From Rhizobium leguminosarum bv. trifolii WSM2297 (lineage in GTDB: Bacteria; Pseudomonadota; Alphaproteobacteria; Rhizobiales; Rhizobiaceae): 64,000 bases of DNA. The number at the start of each line of letters is the position of its first letter. The first letter of the stretch is position 1. Positions 53,655 to 61,974 of the stretch are shown piece after piece. The stretch lies in NCBI RefSeq assembly GCF_000271845.1, contig NZ_JH719392.1, positions 362,945 to 426,944 of the forward strand, in the 5' to 3' direction. Below the pieces are notes generated by a model. It did not search any database, was not told the origin of the DNA, and saw only the letters and a program-made list of their open reading frames with translations. The position numbers and the translations under genes are program-made.

Positions 53655-55193
53655 ATGGAACGAGTTGAGCCTGCCCATCCCGATGCAAGGCCCGCCATCA
53701 TCTGGCTCGGCTTCATCGCCATGTGTATCGGCATGTTCATGGCGATCCTCGACGTTCAGGTGGTGGCGACGTCGCTACCGACCATCCAGTCGGCGCTGGA
53801 TATCGGCCCGGATCAGATGAGCTGGATACAGACGGCCTATCTGATCGCCGAAGTGGTGGCGATCCCGCTCACCGGCCTGCTGACGCGGCTGCTTTCGATG
53901 CGATGGCTGTTCGTCGTCGCCATCAGCCTGTTCGTCGCAGCTTCCGCCGGCTGTGCTGCCAGCAGCAGTTTCGGTGAGCTGGTCGTCTGGCGGGTGCTGC
54001 AGGGCTTTTCCGGCGGAACCCTGATCCCCTCGGTGTTTTCAGCCGTGTTCATCCTGTTTCCGAACGAGCGGCAGGCGCTGGCGACGACGATTGCCGGCGT
54101 ATTGGCGGTGCTGGCGCCCACGGTCGGACCGATCGTCGGCGGATGGCTGACCGAAACCTATTCCTGGCACTGGCTGTTCCTGATCAACATCCTTCCGGGC
54201 ATTGCCTCGGCCATCCTGGCGGCACGCTTCCTGCCGAAGCAGGCGGCCGATCCGTCCGAACTCAGGCATCTCGACGGCCTGTCGCTGCTGTTGATGGCAA
54301 CCGCGTTGACGACGCTGGAACTCAGCCTGAAAGAGGCGCCGACCAGCGGCTGGACCTCGGCCTATGTGCTGAGCCTGCTGGCGGTCTGCGTCGTGTCGGG
54401 AGGTGCGTTCACTGGGCGAACGCTCCGCCGAAACCGGCCGGTCGTCGATCTCGGCAATTTCGCCGATCGGAATTTTCTCGTCGGCTCGGTTTTGAGTTTC
54501 GTGCTTGGCATCGGCCTATTCGGCTCGGTCTATCTGATGCCGGTGTTTCTCGCTTTCGTCAGAGGCCACGACGCGCTGGAAATCGGCATGACGATGCTGG
54601 TCACCGGCATCGCCCAGCTGATCACAGCGCCGGTCGCGGTCGCGCTGGAGAAGCGCATGGATGCGCGGCTGCTGTCGGCTATCGGTTTTGCCCTATTTGC
54701 GATCGGTGTCGGAATGAGCGGATTTCAGGATCCCCGTTCGGATTATGACGCAATGTTCTGGCCGCAGGTGGTGCGCGGCGTCGCTATCATGTTCTGCCTG
54801 CTGCCGCCGACGCGGCTGGCGCTCGGCACGCTTCCGCCCGATCGCATTCCCGACGCCAGCGGCCTTTTCAATCTGATGCGCAATCTCGGTGGCGCCATCG
54901 GCATCGCTCTGATCGACACCATCATCTACACCCGCTCGGAACCGCTCGGACAGAGCCTCTGGGCGCGCCTTCAAGCCGGTGACCTCAAGGCGGCGACATT
55001 CGTCGGCGCGCCGGCGGAGATCGTGTCAGGACATAGCGGCAGTTTCGATGCCGATGCGACGGCGCTGCTCGATCCCCTGGTCCAGACCGCGGCAAGCGTT
55101 GAGGCGATCAACGAGGCCTGGATGGTTGTCGCCATCCTGACCGGCTGCGCCTTGCTTTGCATACCCTTTGCCAAGCGGCCGGCACCGACGTGA
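53655..55193 (+). CDS. MFS multidrug-type transporter (EmrB/QacA, DHA2)
   Basis: 512-aa, 14-helix efflux carrier. IIWLGFIAMCIGMFMAILDVQVVATSLPTIQSALDIGPDQMSWIQTAYLIAE is the DHA2 start with the ALDVQVV-type motif, and RLLSMRWLFVVAISLF follows the first loop. The late FNLMRNLGGAIGIALIDT is family-typical. It probably exports toxic amphiphiles with proton exchange. No adjacent periplasmic adaptor (EmrA) is present, so it may work alone. The flagellin terminator separates it from the preceding gene. Confidence 0.88.
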   Translation: MERVEPAHPDARPAIIWLGFIAMCIGMFMAILDVQVVATSLPTIQSALDIGPDQMSWIQTAYLIAEVVAIPLTGLLTRLLSMRWLFVVAISLFVAASAGCAASSSFGELVVWRVLQGFSGGTLIPSVFSAVFILFPNERQALATTIAGVLAVLAPTVGPIVGGWLTETYSWHWLFLINILPGIASAILAARFLPKQAADPSELRHLDGLSLLLMATALTTLELSLKEAPTSGWTSAYVLSLLAVCVVSGGAFTGRTLRRNRPVVDLGNFADRNFLVGSVLSFVLGIGLFGSVYLMPVFLAFVRGHDALEIGMTMLVTGIAQLITAPVAVALEKRMDARLLSAIGFALFAIGVGMSGFQDPRSDYDAMFWPQVVRGVAIMFCLLPPTRLALGTLPPDRIPDASGLFNLMRNLGGAIGIALIDTIIYTRSEPLGQSLWARLQAGDLKAATFVGAPAEIVSGHSGSFDADATALLDPLVQTAASVEAINEAWMVVAILTGCALLCIPFAKRPAPT

Positions 55194-55296
55194 AAACCGT
55201 CGCGACAGGTTGCCGATCTCAAGATCGCCGCTAAGATTTCTCTCAACCATTTGCGTCATCCTCCAGTTCCCTTTGAAACGAATCCACGAGATATCA

Positions 55297-58200
55297 ATGG
55301 CTCCGGACCTCAAGCGCAGTTTTCAAATGCCCCGACGCGAACAGCTCGGCCTGTTCACGATCAGCAACGGTTCCGGCCTGTCGATATCGGCGCTGCCGAA
55401 CGGCACGCTGTTTGCGATCGAATATGCCGACGACAAGGGGTCGGTGCAGATCAACCAGATCCAGGGTTCGCCCTTGTTCGGCGGCATCGGTCGGCTTTAT
55501 CTGCGCGTCGGTGGCAAAAGGCCCGATGTCGTCGAGATCGTCGGGCCGGGTGCCGATGGCGGCTTCGGGCATGATGCGACGAGCTTTTCCTGGAGCGGCA
55601 AAGCCGGCGATGTCGGCTACAACGTCCGCCTGGCGCTGCATCCCTCCGAAACGGCCTGGTTCTGGCGTGTCTCGATCCAGCATCTCAAGGATGTAACGGT
55701 ACCGGTGGATCTGGTGCTGATCCAGGATGTCGGTCTTGGCGATCGCGGCTTCCTGATGAACAGCGAGGCCTATGCCTCGCAATATGTCGATCACCACATC
55801 GCCAATCATCCGACAATCGGCCCTGTGCTGATGAATCGGCAAAATCTCAAGCAGGGTGGCGGCCGCAATCCCTGGCTCGTCCAGGGCTGCCTCGATGGGG
55901 TGGCGGCCTATGCCACGGATGCGATCCAGCTGGTGCAGGCGAAAGGCCGCCTCGGCGACCTGCTGGTCGGCCCATACGGCACCAGCCTGCCGAGCGAACG
56001 GCGGCAGCAGGAGACGGCCTGTGCCGCCATCCAGTCGAGACCGCTCTCGGGTCCGGCAAGCGGCGCGACTGCGACCTTCTTCGCGGTATTTTCCGCAGAT
56101 CATCCCGAGGCGTCTGGCGACGCCGACCTTTTACGCCTCGATGGGCTGGCGGCGCTGGAGGGCGCCGCCGGCGATCTCGCAGAGACGGCGGCGGTCCGCA
56201 GCCTGCTCCAGGATGCTGCCCTGCTGAAGGTCGAGGCGCTGGACAAGAAGGCGATCGGCCAGCTCTATCCCAAGCGAAGCCTGGAAGAGCGCGTCGATGG
56301 AAAGCTGCTGTCGTTTTTCGTGCCGGATGGCGCTCTGAACCGCCACGTCGTCCTGCGCGAGAAGGAACTTTTGGTCGCGCGCCGGCACGGCGCGATCGTG
56401 CGTAGCGGTCAGAACATGCTGCTCGACGATTCCACGCTTGCTGCGACCTGCTGGATGCAGGGCATTTTCGCCGCACAGCTGACTATCGGCAATACCTCCT
56501 TTCACAAGCTCTTTTCCGTGTCCCGCGACCCCTACAACCTGACGCGCGCCAGCGGGCTGCGCATCATGGTCGATATCGGCGCCGGCTGGCAGCTGCTGGC
56601 GGTGCCGTCGGCTTTCGAAATGGGGCTCAGCGACTGCCGCTGGATCTATCAGTGCGCCGACCGGACGATCACCATTGCGGCGGCCGTCTCCGGCGAGGAC
56701 GCCGCTATGCAGTGGACCGTCTCGGTGGAGGGTAAGCCCTGCCGCTTCCTGGTGTTCGGCCATGTCATTCTCGGCGAGCGCGAATATGACGCCGGCGGCC
56801 AGATCGAATTCGACAGATCAGGCAAACGCATCCTTTTCCGGCCGGATCTAGCCTGGCTTTGGGGCGAGCGGTATCCCGACGCTAGCTACTGCCTGGTGAG
56901 TTCGACGCCCGATGCCATCGAAGAGATCGGCGGCGACGAATTGCTTTATACCGACGGGATTGCACGCGACGGCGCATTCGTCGCGTTGCGCTCCCGACCG
57001 ACGCAGGCGCTTTGCTTCGCCGTCGTCGGCTCGATGACCGATGCTGCTGAAGCCGAGCGGCTGGCGGAGCGCTATGAGGCCGGTGTGACAAGTGAAGCCA
57101 TGCTGGCCCCCGCATCGACGTTCTGGCGCAACGCCGTGCGCGGTGTGACGATCGACAGCCCCTCGCCCGACCTTGCCGCGCAGACGACCCTCCTGCCCTG
57201 GCTCGCGCATGACGCCATCGTGCATCTGAGCGTGCCGCACGGCCTCGAGCAGTATACCGGTGCCGCCTGGGGCACACGCGACGCCTGCCAGGGCCCGATC
57301 GAATTCCTGCTCGCCTATGAGCATGATGGCGAGGCCAAGGAGGTGGTGAAAACAGTCTTCAGCGAGCAATATCTGAACGACGGCGACTGGCCGCAATGGT
57401 TCATGCTGGAGCCCTATGCCAATATCCGGGCGGGCGACAGCCATGGCGATATTGTCGTCTGGCCGCTGAAGGCGCTCTGCGACTATATCGAAGCGACCGG
57501 CGATCTCGCCATCCTCGGCGAGAAGGTTTCCTGGCGCGATGAAAAGACCATGCAGAGGTCTGAGAAGGCCAGCACCATCGCCACCCATGTGGAAAAGCTG
57601 CTCGATACGGTCCGCGAACGCTTCATCCCGGGAACACATCTGATCCGCTATGGCGAGGGGGACTGGAACGATTCCCTGCAGCCGGCCGATCCGCATCTGC
57701 GCGACTGGATGGTCAGCAGCTGGACCGTTGCCCTGCTCTACGAGCAGATTGTCCGCTATTCCGCAATCCAGCGCCGCCTCGGTCACGACGAGAAGGCCAA
57801 GTCGCTCAGAAAGGTTGCAACGGCGATGCGCCGGGATTTCAACCGCCATCTCATCCGTGACGGCGTCGTTGCCGGCTACGGCATCTTCGATCCCGCCCAT
57901 GACGGCGTTGAATTGCTGCTGCATCCGAGCGACAAGCGCACCGGCCTCTCCTTCTCGCTGATCTCGATGACGCAGGCGATGCTCGGCCGGCTGTTCACGC
58001 CGGCGCAGCGACAGGATCATATGAAGCTGATCAAGAAGCATCTGCTCTTTCCCGACGGCGTGCGGCTGATGGAAAAGCCGGCGACCTATGCCGGTGGACC
58101 CGAGACGCTGTTTCGCCGCGCCGAATCCTCCTCCTTCTTCGGCCGTGAGATCGGGCTGATGTATGTGCATGCGCATCTGCGTTATTGCGAAACGCTGGCG

Positions 58201-58584
58201 CTCGATGCCGAGGCAGATGAGCTATGGAAGGCGATATCAGTCGTCAATCCCATTGCCGTCACCAATGCGCTGCCGCATGCTTCGCTGCGCCAGCGCAACA
58301 CCTATTTCAGTAGCAGCGATGCGGCTTTCCCAGACCGCTATCAGGCCGAAGCCGAATGGAAGCGCGTCAAGGCCGGAAAGATCGCCGTCGACGGCGGATG
58401 GCGGATCTATTCAAGCGGCCCCGGGCTCTTCACCAGGAGCTTCGTCGAAAATATCCTGGGCTTCAAACGGCGCTTCGGCCGGCGCCAGCGCAAACCGCTG
58501 CTTCCCGCCGCTCACGCCTCCGTCGATCTGCAGACGGATCACGCCGGCTGGCGGCGGCTGCTGCGACCGAAGATCAAGCCGTAA
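55297..58584 (+). CDS. GH94-family protein, 1,2-beta-oligoglucan phosphorylase-like
   Basis: 1095-aa enzyme (ATG 55297; an upstream in-frame extension is unconvincing). An N-terminal beta-sandwich (about 1-300) and a middle region precede the (alpha/alpha)6 barrel, which starts near LLPWLAHDAIVHLSVPHGLEQYTGAAWGTRDACQGP. The GH94 catalytic-acid motif is visible as RYGEGDWNDSLQPAD near residues 783-797. Size and motifs match sophorooligosaccharide (SOGP) phosphorylases rather than cellobiose phosphorylase. It would phosphorolyse or build beta-1,2-glucans to give glucose-1-phosphate, a sensible partner for the cyclic beta-1,2-glucan of rhizobia. No signal peptide. Specificity is inference. Confidence 0.75.
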   Translation: MAPDLKRSFQMPRREQLGLFTISNGSGLSISALPNGTLFAIEYADDKGSVQINQIQGSPLFGGIGRLYLRVGGKRPDVVEIVGPGADGGFGHDATSFSWSGKAGDVGYNVRLALHPSETAWFWRVSIQHLKDVTVPVDLVLIQDVGLGDRGFLMNSEAYASQYVDHHIANHPTIGPVLMNRQNLKQGGGRNPWLVQGCLDGVAAYATDAIQLVQAKGRLGDLLVGPYGTSLPSERRQQETACAAIQSRPLSGPASGATATFFAVFSADHPEASGDADLLRLDGLAALEGAAGDLAETAAVRSLLQDAALLKVEALDKKAIGQLYPKRSLEERVDGKLLSFFVPDGALNRHVVLREKELLVARRHGAIVRSGQNMLLDDSTLAATCWMQGIFAAQLTIGNTSFHKLFSVSRDPYNLTRASGLRIMVDIGAGWQLLAVPSAFEMGLSDCRWIYQCADRTITIAAAVSGEDAAMQWTVSVEGKPCRFLVFGHVILGEREYDAGGQIEFDRSGKRILFRPDLAWLWGERYPDASYCLVSSTPDAIEEIGGDELLYTDGIARDGAFVALRSRPTQALCFAVVGSMTDAAEAERLAERYEAGVTSEAMLAPASTFWRNAVRGVTIDSPSPDLAAQTTLLPWLAHDAIVHLSVPHGLEQYTGAAWGTRDACQGPIEFLLAYEHDGEAKEVVKTVFSEQYLNDGDWPQWFMLEPYANIRAGDSHGDIVVWPLKALCDYIEATGDLAILGEKVSWRDEKTMQRSEKASTIATHVEKLLDTVRERFIPGTHLIRYGEGDWNDSLQPADPHLRDWMVSSWTVALLYEQIVRYSAIQRRLGHDEKAKSLRKVATAMRRDFNRHLIRDGVVAGYGIFDPAHDGVELLLHPSDKRTGLSFSLISMTQAMLGRLFTPAQRQDHMKLIKKHLLFPDGVRLMEKPATYAGGPETLFRRAESSSFFGREIGLMYVHAHLRYCETLALDAEADELWKAISVVNPIAVTNALPHASLRQRNTYFSSSDAAFPDRYQAEAEWKRVKAGKIAVDGGWRIYSSGPGLFTRSFVENILGFKRRFGRRQRKPLLPAAHASVDLQTDHAGWRRLLRPKIKP

Positions 58585-58588
58585 CAGT

Positions 58589-59332
58589 TCAGGACGAAAT
58601 ACTGGCGTCGCGCAGCTCTTCGAAGCGTGCGGCGCTCTTCGACAGGTGGCTTCGGATGGCGCGGCGCGCGGCGGCCTCGTCGCTATTGCGGATCGCCGTG
58701 AATATGGCGTGGTGTTCCCTGCGCATGCGGGCCGCATGGCGCTTGCGCTCGGCTGATGTCATCTTATCCAGGCGCGCCCATTGCCGCGGCACCATGATAT
58801 CGCCGAACGTGTCGAACAGGCGGCCGTAATAGGAATTTTGCGTCGCGACCAAAATGGACCGGTGGAAGGCGTAATCCTCCTGCGCCCCGTATCCGCCCTC
58901 TTCGAGCGCCTTGTCGAGGGCATCGAGGCGATCCTGCATGCGGTCGAGATCTTCAGGCCTGCGCCGCAGCGCGGCAAGACCGGCGGCTTCGTATTCGACC
59001 CCCATGCGCAGCTCCAGCACGCGAAGAACCTCGTCGATCGACTGCAGGTCGTTCGGAATGATCGAGAAGGATCTCGGCGTCGGATCGTTGGCGACGAAAG
59101 CCCCAAGACCTTGCCGCGTGGTGATCAGCCCCTTGGCGCGCAGCGTCGCAAGCGCTTCGCGAACGATCGTCCGGCTGACGCCGGTCGCCCGCATGATCGC
59201 CTGTTCGGTCGGCAGGCGCTGGCCGGGCTTCAGATCGCCGGATTCGATCCGCGCCATCAGCGTGTCGGCAAGGCCGCTGCGCAGGTTCGGCGGCTGCCGG
59301 GTGGTAGTGACCGCGTTGTCTCTGTCCGTCAT
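58589..59332 (-). CDS. GntR/FadR-family regulator
   Basis: 247-aa regulator, convergent with the GH94 gene (four bases between ends). HTH: LADTLMARIESGDLKPGQRLPTEQAIMRATGVSRTIVREALATLRAKGLITTRQGLG (about 20-76). FCD domain: LRVLELRMGVEYEAAGLAALRRRPEDLDRM, then EDYAFHRSILVATQN with His/Asp ligands and REHHAIFTAIRNSDEAAARRAIRSHL. It follows kduD on the same strand (159 bases) and likely represses the kdu unit in the absence of uronates. Confidence 0.9.
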   Translation of the reverse strand: MTDRDNAVTTTRQPPNLRSGLADTLMARIESGDLKPGQRLPTEQAIMRATGVSRTIVREALATLRAKGLITTRQGLGAFVANDPTPRSFSIIPNDLQSIDEVLRVLELRMGVEYEAAGLAALRRRPEDLDRMQDRLDALDKALEEGGYGAQEDYAFHRSILVATQNSYYGRLFDTFGDIMVPRQWARLDKMTSAERKRHAARMRREHHAIFTAIRNSDEAAARRAIRSHLSKSAARFEELRDASISS

Positions 59333-59443
59333 CCCTGTCGAATCCCGCCTGTCGATGCGGCTGCGCCGGCCGCTATGCTTTTGCTAACGCATGCCGGCAG
59401 CAAAGGCAAAACGACGTCGGTCACGCCAGCTCCATGCTTAAAG

Positions 59444-59471
59444 CGCCGCGCGCCTTTTCAGATGCGCGGCG
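59444..59471. terminator. hairpin between kduD and gntR
   Basis: CGCCGCGC (59444-59451) pairs with GCGCGGCG (59464-59471) around 12 bases, in the gap between kduD and the regulator. It could attenuate read-through from kduID into gntR. Confidence 0.45.
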
Positions 59472-59491
59472 GCGTCATCAAGTGGGGCGGA

Positions 59492-60256
59492 TCACCGCGC
59501 CAGCCAACCGCCGTCGACCGGCAGCACCGTTCCATGCACGTAATCGGATGCCGATGATGCCAGGAACACGGCGGCGCCGCCGAGTTCGGCAGGCGTTCCC
59601 CAGCGTCCGGCTGGAATACGGGAAAGGATGGCGGCATTGCGGTCGGCATCCTCACGCAGCGCCGTGGTGTTGTTGGTGACGAAATAACCCGGCGCAATGG
59701 CGTTGACGTTGACGCCCTTGCCGGCCCATTCGCAGGCAAGCAGCTTGGTCAGTCCGGCAAGCCCGCTTTTCGAGGCGGTATAGGACGGGATACGGATGCC
59801 GCCCTGGAAGGAGAGCAGCGATGCGATGTTGATGATCTTGCCCCTGCCCTTGTCGACCATGTGGCGGCCGGCCGCCTGCGACAGGAAGAAGGCCGTCTTC
59901 AGGTTGACGTCGATCACCGCGTCCCAGTCTTCCTCGGTGAAATCGAGCGCATCGGCGCGGCGGATGATGCCGGCATTGTTGACGAGGATGTCGAGGCCGC
60001 CGAAGGTGCGGATCGTCTCGTCGACGATCCCCTTGACCGGCTCGATGGTGGCGAGATCGGCCTTGACGACATGGAAGCGGCTTCCCGCTTCCTTCACCAG
60101 CGCCTCGGTTTCGTCCATCGAGGAGCGGCCGACGGCGACGATCGCCGCACCGGCCTCTGCCAGTGCCGCCGCAATCGCCTGGCCGATGCCGGTATTGGCG
60201 CCGGTGACGACGGCGGTCTTTCCGGAAAGGTCGAAGGGATTGGCCACGGTGCTCAC
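59492..60256 (-). CDS. kduD: 2-deoxy-D-gluconate 3-dehydrogenase / KduD
   Basis: 254-aa SDR. Start GTG 60256 (overlaps the kduI TGA as GTGA). Cofactor motif TGANTGIGQAIA near residues 18-29; NNAGIIRRADALDFTEEDWDAVIDVNLKTAFFLSQAAGRHM; active site IPSYTASKSGLAGLTK (YxxxK). NVNAIAPGYFVTNNT and PVDGGWLAR are typical of KduD. It reduces 5-keto-4-deoxyuronate-derived DKII to 2-keto-3-deoxygluconate in pectin catabolism. Confidence 0.9.
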   Translation of the reverse strand: MSTVANPFDLSGKTAVVTGANTGIGQAIAAALAEAGAAIVAVGRSSMDETEALVKEAGSRFHVVKADLATIEPVKGIVDETIRTFGGLDILVNNAGIIRRADALDFTEEDWDAVIDVNLKTAFFLSQAAGRHMVDKGRGKIINIASLLSFQGGIRIPSYTASKSGLAGLTKLLACEWAGKGVNVNAIAPGYFVTNNTTALREDADRNAAILSRIPAGRWGTPAELGGAAVFLASSASDYVHGTVLPVDGGWLAR

Positions 60257-61089
60257 CTCAGATCCGCAATGGCGATATGGTCCATGTCGGTGAAGCTCTT
60301 ATTGTCGCCGGCCATCGCCCAGATGAAGCTGTAGTTCTTGGTGCCGGCGCCGGAATGGATCGACCAGGGCGGCGAGATGACCGCCTGCTCGTTGGCGACC
60401 AGCATATGCCGGGTCTGCTGCGGCTCGCCCATGAAGTGGAAGACGCGCTGGTCGGCTTCTAGATCGAAATAGAGATAGGCTTCCATGCGCCGGTCATGCG
60501 TATGGGCAGGCATGGTGTTCCAGACGCTGCCAGCCTCGATCATGGTGAAGCCAAGGGTGAGCTGGCAGGACTGGCAAACCTCCGGGTGGATGAACTGGTA
60601 GATCGACCGCTTGTTGGCCGTCGCAGCTTCGCCCGGCGTCAGGTGACGGGCCTTTTCACGGGTGAGCAGCACGGTCGGATGCGTTTGATGCGCCGGCGTC
60701 GAGACGAGGTAGAATTTTGCCGGATTGGCGGCGTCGACGCTCTCGAAGCTGACGTCCTTGGCGCCCTTGCCGATATAGAGGCAATCATATTTGGCAAGGT
60801 CGTAGCTGGTGCCGTCGACGACGATGCGGCCGGCGCCGCCGATGTTCAGGGCGCCGAGTTCACGCTCGGCAAGGAAGGTTTCCTGGCCGATCGCCGTCGG
60901 CGCCGTCAGCGTCAGGCCGGGGCCAAGCGGCGTCGCGCCGCCGATGACCATGCGGTCGTAATGGGAATATGTCAGCCGGATCTCGCCGCCCGCAAAGACG
61001 GTTTCCACCAGAAAGTGGCGTCGCAGCGTCTCGGTGTCGTAATTGCGCACGGCCTCGGGATGGGAGGCGTGCCTCACGTCGATCTGCAT
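60253..61089 (-). CDS. kduI: 5-dehydro-4-deoxy-D-glucuronate isomerase
   Basis: 278-aa cupin isomerase converting DKI to DKII in unsaturated-galacturonate catabolism. Family landmarks are visible: MQIDVRHASHPEAVRNYDTETLRRHFLVETVFAGGEIRLTYSHYDRMVIGGATPL at the start. The zinc site MPAHTHDRRMEAYLYFDLEADQRVFHFMGEP follows, and ends with QAVISPPWSIHSGAGTKNYSFIWAMAGDN. It is the promoter-proximal gene of kduI-kduD-gntR. A TTGT-ACG-ACAA element lies about 90 bases upstream. Confidence 0.95.
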   Translation of the reverse strand: MQIDVRHASHPEAVRNYDTETLRRHFLVETVFAGGEIRLTYSHYDRMVIGGATPLGPGLTLTAPTAIGQETFLAERELGALNIGGAGRIVVDGTSYDLAKYDCLYIGKGAKDVSFESVDAANPAKFYLVSTPAHQTHPTVLLTREKARHLTPGEAATANKRSIYQFIHPEVCQSCQLTLGFTMIEAGSVWNTMPAHTHDRRMEAYLYFDLEADQRVFHFMGEPQQTRHMLVANEQAVISPPWSIHSGAGTKNYSFIWAMAGDNKSFTDMDHIAIADLR

Positions 61090-61177
61090 GTCAAATTTCC
61101 TTCAGTTTCGTTGTCGTCACGCGTCTTTGCTCCAGCGAAGGCCCGTTCGCTCGGCAATGAACCGAATGGTTACATAG

Positions 61178-61188
61178 TTGTACGACAA
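61178..61188. promoter_or_regulatory. candidate GntR operator upstream of kduI
   Basis: TTGT-ACG-ACAA, an exact 4-bp inverted repeat with a 3-base centre (extended context AGTTG...CAAGT). It fits the FadR-subfamily pattern. Located 89 bases before the kduI start, in AT-rich DNA on the right of the kdu promoter. Confidence 0.45.
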
Positions 61189-61303
61189 GTTCGAAGTCAA
61201 TATGTCATCGGCGCGCGACGCGCGGCGGCGCGGAAAAAGCCACGATCGCCGGGCGACGGATCGCCAGCGGTCGTTGTTCGGCGCGATCGGTCAAAAACGA
61301 AAA

Positions 61304-61335
61304 AAGCCTGCCGCGGGAGGAGGTGCGGCAGGCTT
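61304..61335 (-). ncRNA. array hairpin 4 and terminator
   Basis: AAGCCTGCCGC pairs perfectly with GCGGCAGGCTT (11 bp) around ACCTCCTCCC. The minus-strand sequence then runs into TTTT and TTTTT tracts, so this hairpin terminates the transcript. Confidence 0.85.
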
Positions 61336-61347
61336 TCGTAAAAAACC

Positions 61348-61380
61348 GAACGACAGCTGGGAGGAGGAGTGCTGCCGTTC
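61348..61380 (-). ncRNA. array hairpin 3
   Basis: Ten-bp stem (61371-61380 with 61348-61357) including a G-U pair possible only on the minus strand; the 13-base loop is ACTCCTCCTCCCA. Confidence 0.8.
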
Positions 61381-61382
61381 CC

Positions 61383-61415
61383 GCAGACGACCCTGGGAGG
61401 AGGATGGGCGCCTGC
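61383..61415 (-). ncRNA. array hairpin 2
   Basis: GCAGGCGCCC pairs with GGGTCGTCTGC on the minus strand, with one G-U pair and one bulged U; the loop contains ATCCTCCTCCCA. The G-U pair would be an A-C mismatch on the plus strand. Confidence 0.8.
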
Positions 61416-61416
61416 A

Positions 61417-61454
61417 TATCGAAGGGATGCGGGAGGAGGTGCATCGCTTCGATA
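61417..61454 (-). ncRNA. array hairpin 1 (5'-most)
   Basis: Arms of 14 bases (61417-61430 and 61441-61454) pair in 13 positions with one C-C mismatch; the loop is ACCTCCTCCC. An AU-rich perfect hairpin (AGAAATAA/TTATTTCT, 61454-61475) abuts on its 5' side and could mark a processing site. Confidence 0.8.
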
Positions 61455-61575
61455 GAAATAATCATACTTATTTCTTGCTCAGTTGGTAGGCACTTCTTTG
61501 CAAGGCAGCTATGCGTTATGCGAAAAGCGGGAGGCTCCATCATCGGGATCCGATCCGCCGCAAGCCCAAAAGCAA

Positions 61576-61603
61576 AGCGCCCGCCTCGGAGAAAGCAGGC
61601 GCT
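61576..61603 (-). ncRNA. hairpin between DUF1127 stop and array
   Basis: AGCGCCTGC and GCGGGCGCT (minus strand) pair over 9 bp with one U-G, loop of 10 bases, then TTTGCTTTTGG. It sits 36 bases after the DUF1127 stop and could be an attenuator or a processing boundary. Confidence 0.55.
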
Positions 61604-61638
61604 GGCCAAGTCTTCGATAGTACTGAGTCTGCGGGCCG

Positions 61639-61785
61639 TTAGCGGGCGATGGCAGCGCGAGCGATGCTGTGGATGTCGCCGCGGCCGATGCCGAGGTCGT
61701 TCAATTCGCGCGTGGACATACGGCCCAGTTCGGCGACCGTCTGACGGTACTTGCGCCAGTTATTAAAAGAGCGTGCTACGTTCAT
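61639..61785 (-). CDS. 48-aa DUF1127 (CcaF1-like) protein
   Basis: Short gene missed by length filters. It starts MNVARSFNNWRKYRQTVAEL and ends GDIHSIARAAIAR, with GRMSTRELNDLGIGRGDI in the middle: the DUF1127 signature (W-RxY--T---L--MS-REL-DLGI-R-DI). AAGGGGAT lies upstream of the ATG. The positive charge fits RNA binding; the Rhodobacter relative modulates RNA processing. The four anti-Shine-Dalgarno hairpins downstream are on the same strand. Its own promoter is not clear to me; a TATATA lies about 80 bases upstream. Confidence 0.9.
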   Translation of the reverse strand: MNVARSFNNWRKYRQTVAELGRMSTRELNDLGIGRGDIHSIARAAIAR

Positions 61786-61974
61786 GATGATCCCCTTTCG
61801 TGGGCTTTCGAAGCTTAGCTGCCAGTCCTTGGCGCTTCGTTCGCTTCGATGAGTTGTATATAGTACGAGCCCTTCGAATGTTGCAGCGCCAATGCATCAC
61901 TGCACCTATGCGACACTTGCATGGGTCGTCTCTTTGGGGGAGTTGTTTCCGGTCAGTATCCGAGCGGTGCCCGG

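Larger units (their letters stand above)
61304..61454 (-). ncRNA. four-hairpin cuckoo/CcsR-like small RNA array
   Basis: Four tandem hairpins, each with CCTCCTCCC in the loop when read on the minus strand, follow the DUF1127 gene. The stems are at 61417-61454, 61383-61415, 61348-61380 and 61304-61335 (5' to 3' on the minus strand). In two of them the pairing is completed by G-U only on the minus-strand RNA, which fixes the orientation. The last one is followed by a T-rich tract on the minus strand (TTTTTTCGTTTTT), making it also the terminator. The loop sequence is complementary to ribosome-binding sites. The same layout is described for the RSP_6037-CcsR1-4 RNAs of Rhodobacter and the cuckoo RNAs of other Alphaproteobacteria. 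Likely cut from the DUF1127 transcript or made from a local promoter; a TATGAT lies just upstream at 61460-61465 (minus). Confidence 0.85.

Noticed and set aside
56848..58176. A 442-codon open frame on the minus strand within the GH94 gene
   Set aside because: No family resemblance; the plus strand carries GH94 motifs across the same bases.
61477..61491. A tRNA D-arm-like sequence (CTACCAACTGAGC on the minus strand)
   Set aside because: No acceptor stem, anticodon arm or T-arm can be formed around it.
61205..61609. A 134-codon minus-strand frame and a 147-codon plus-strand frame over the sRNA array
   Set aside because: The protein sequences look random and the region is explained by four hairpins and a terminator.
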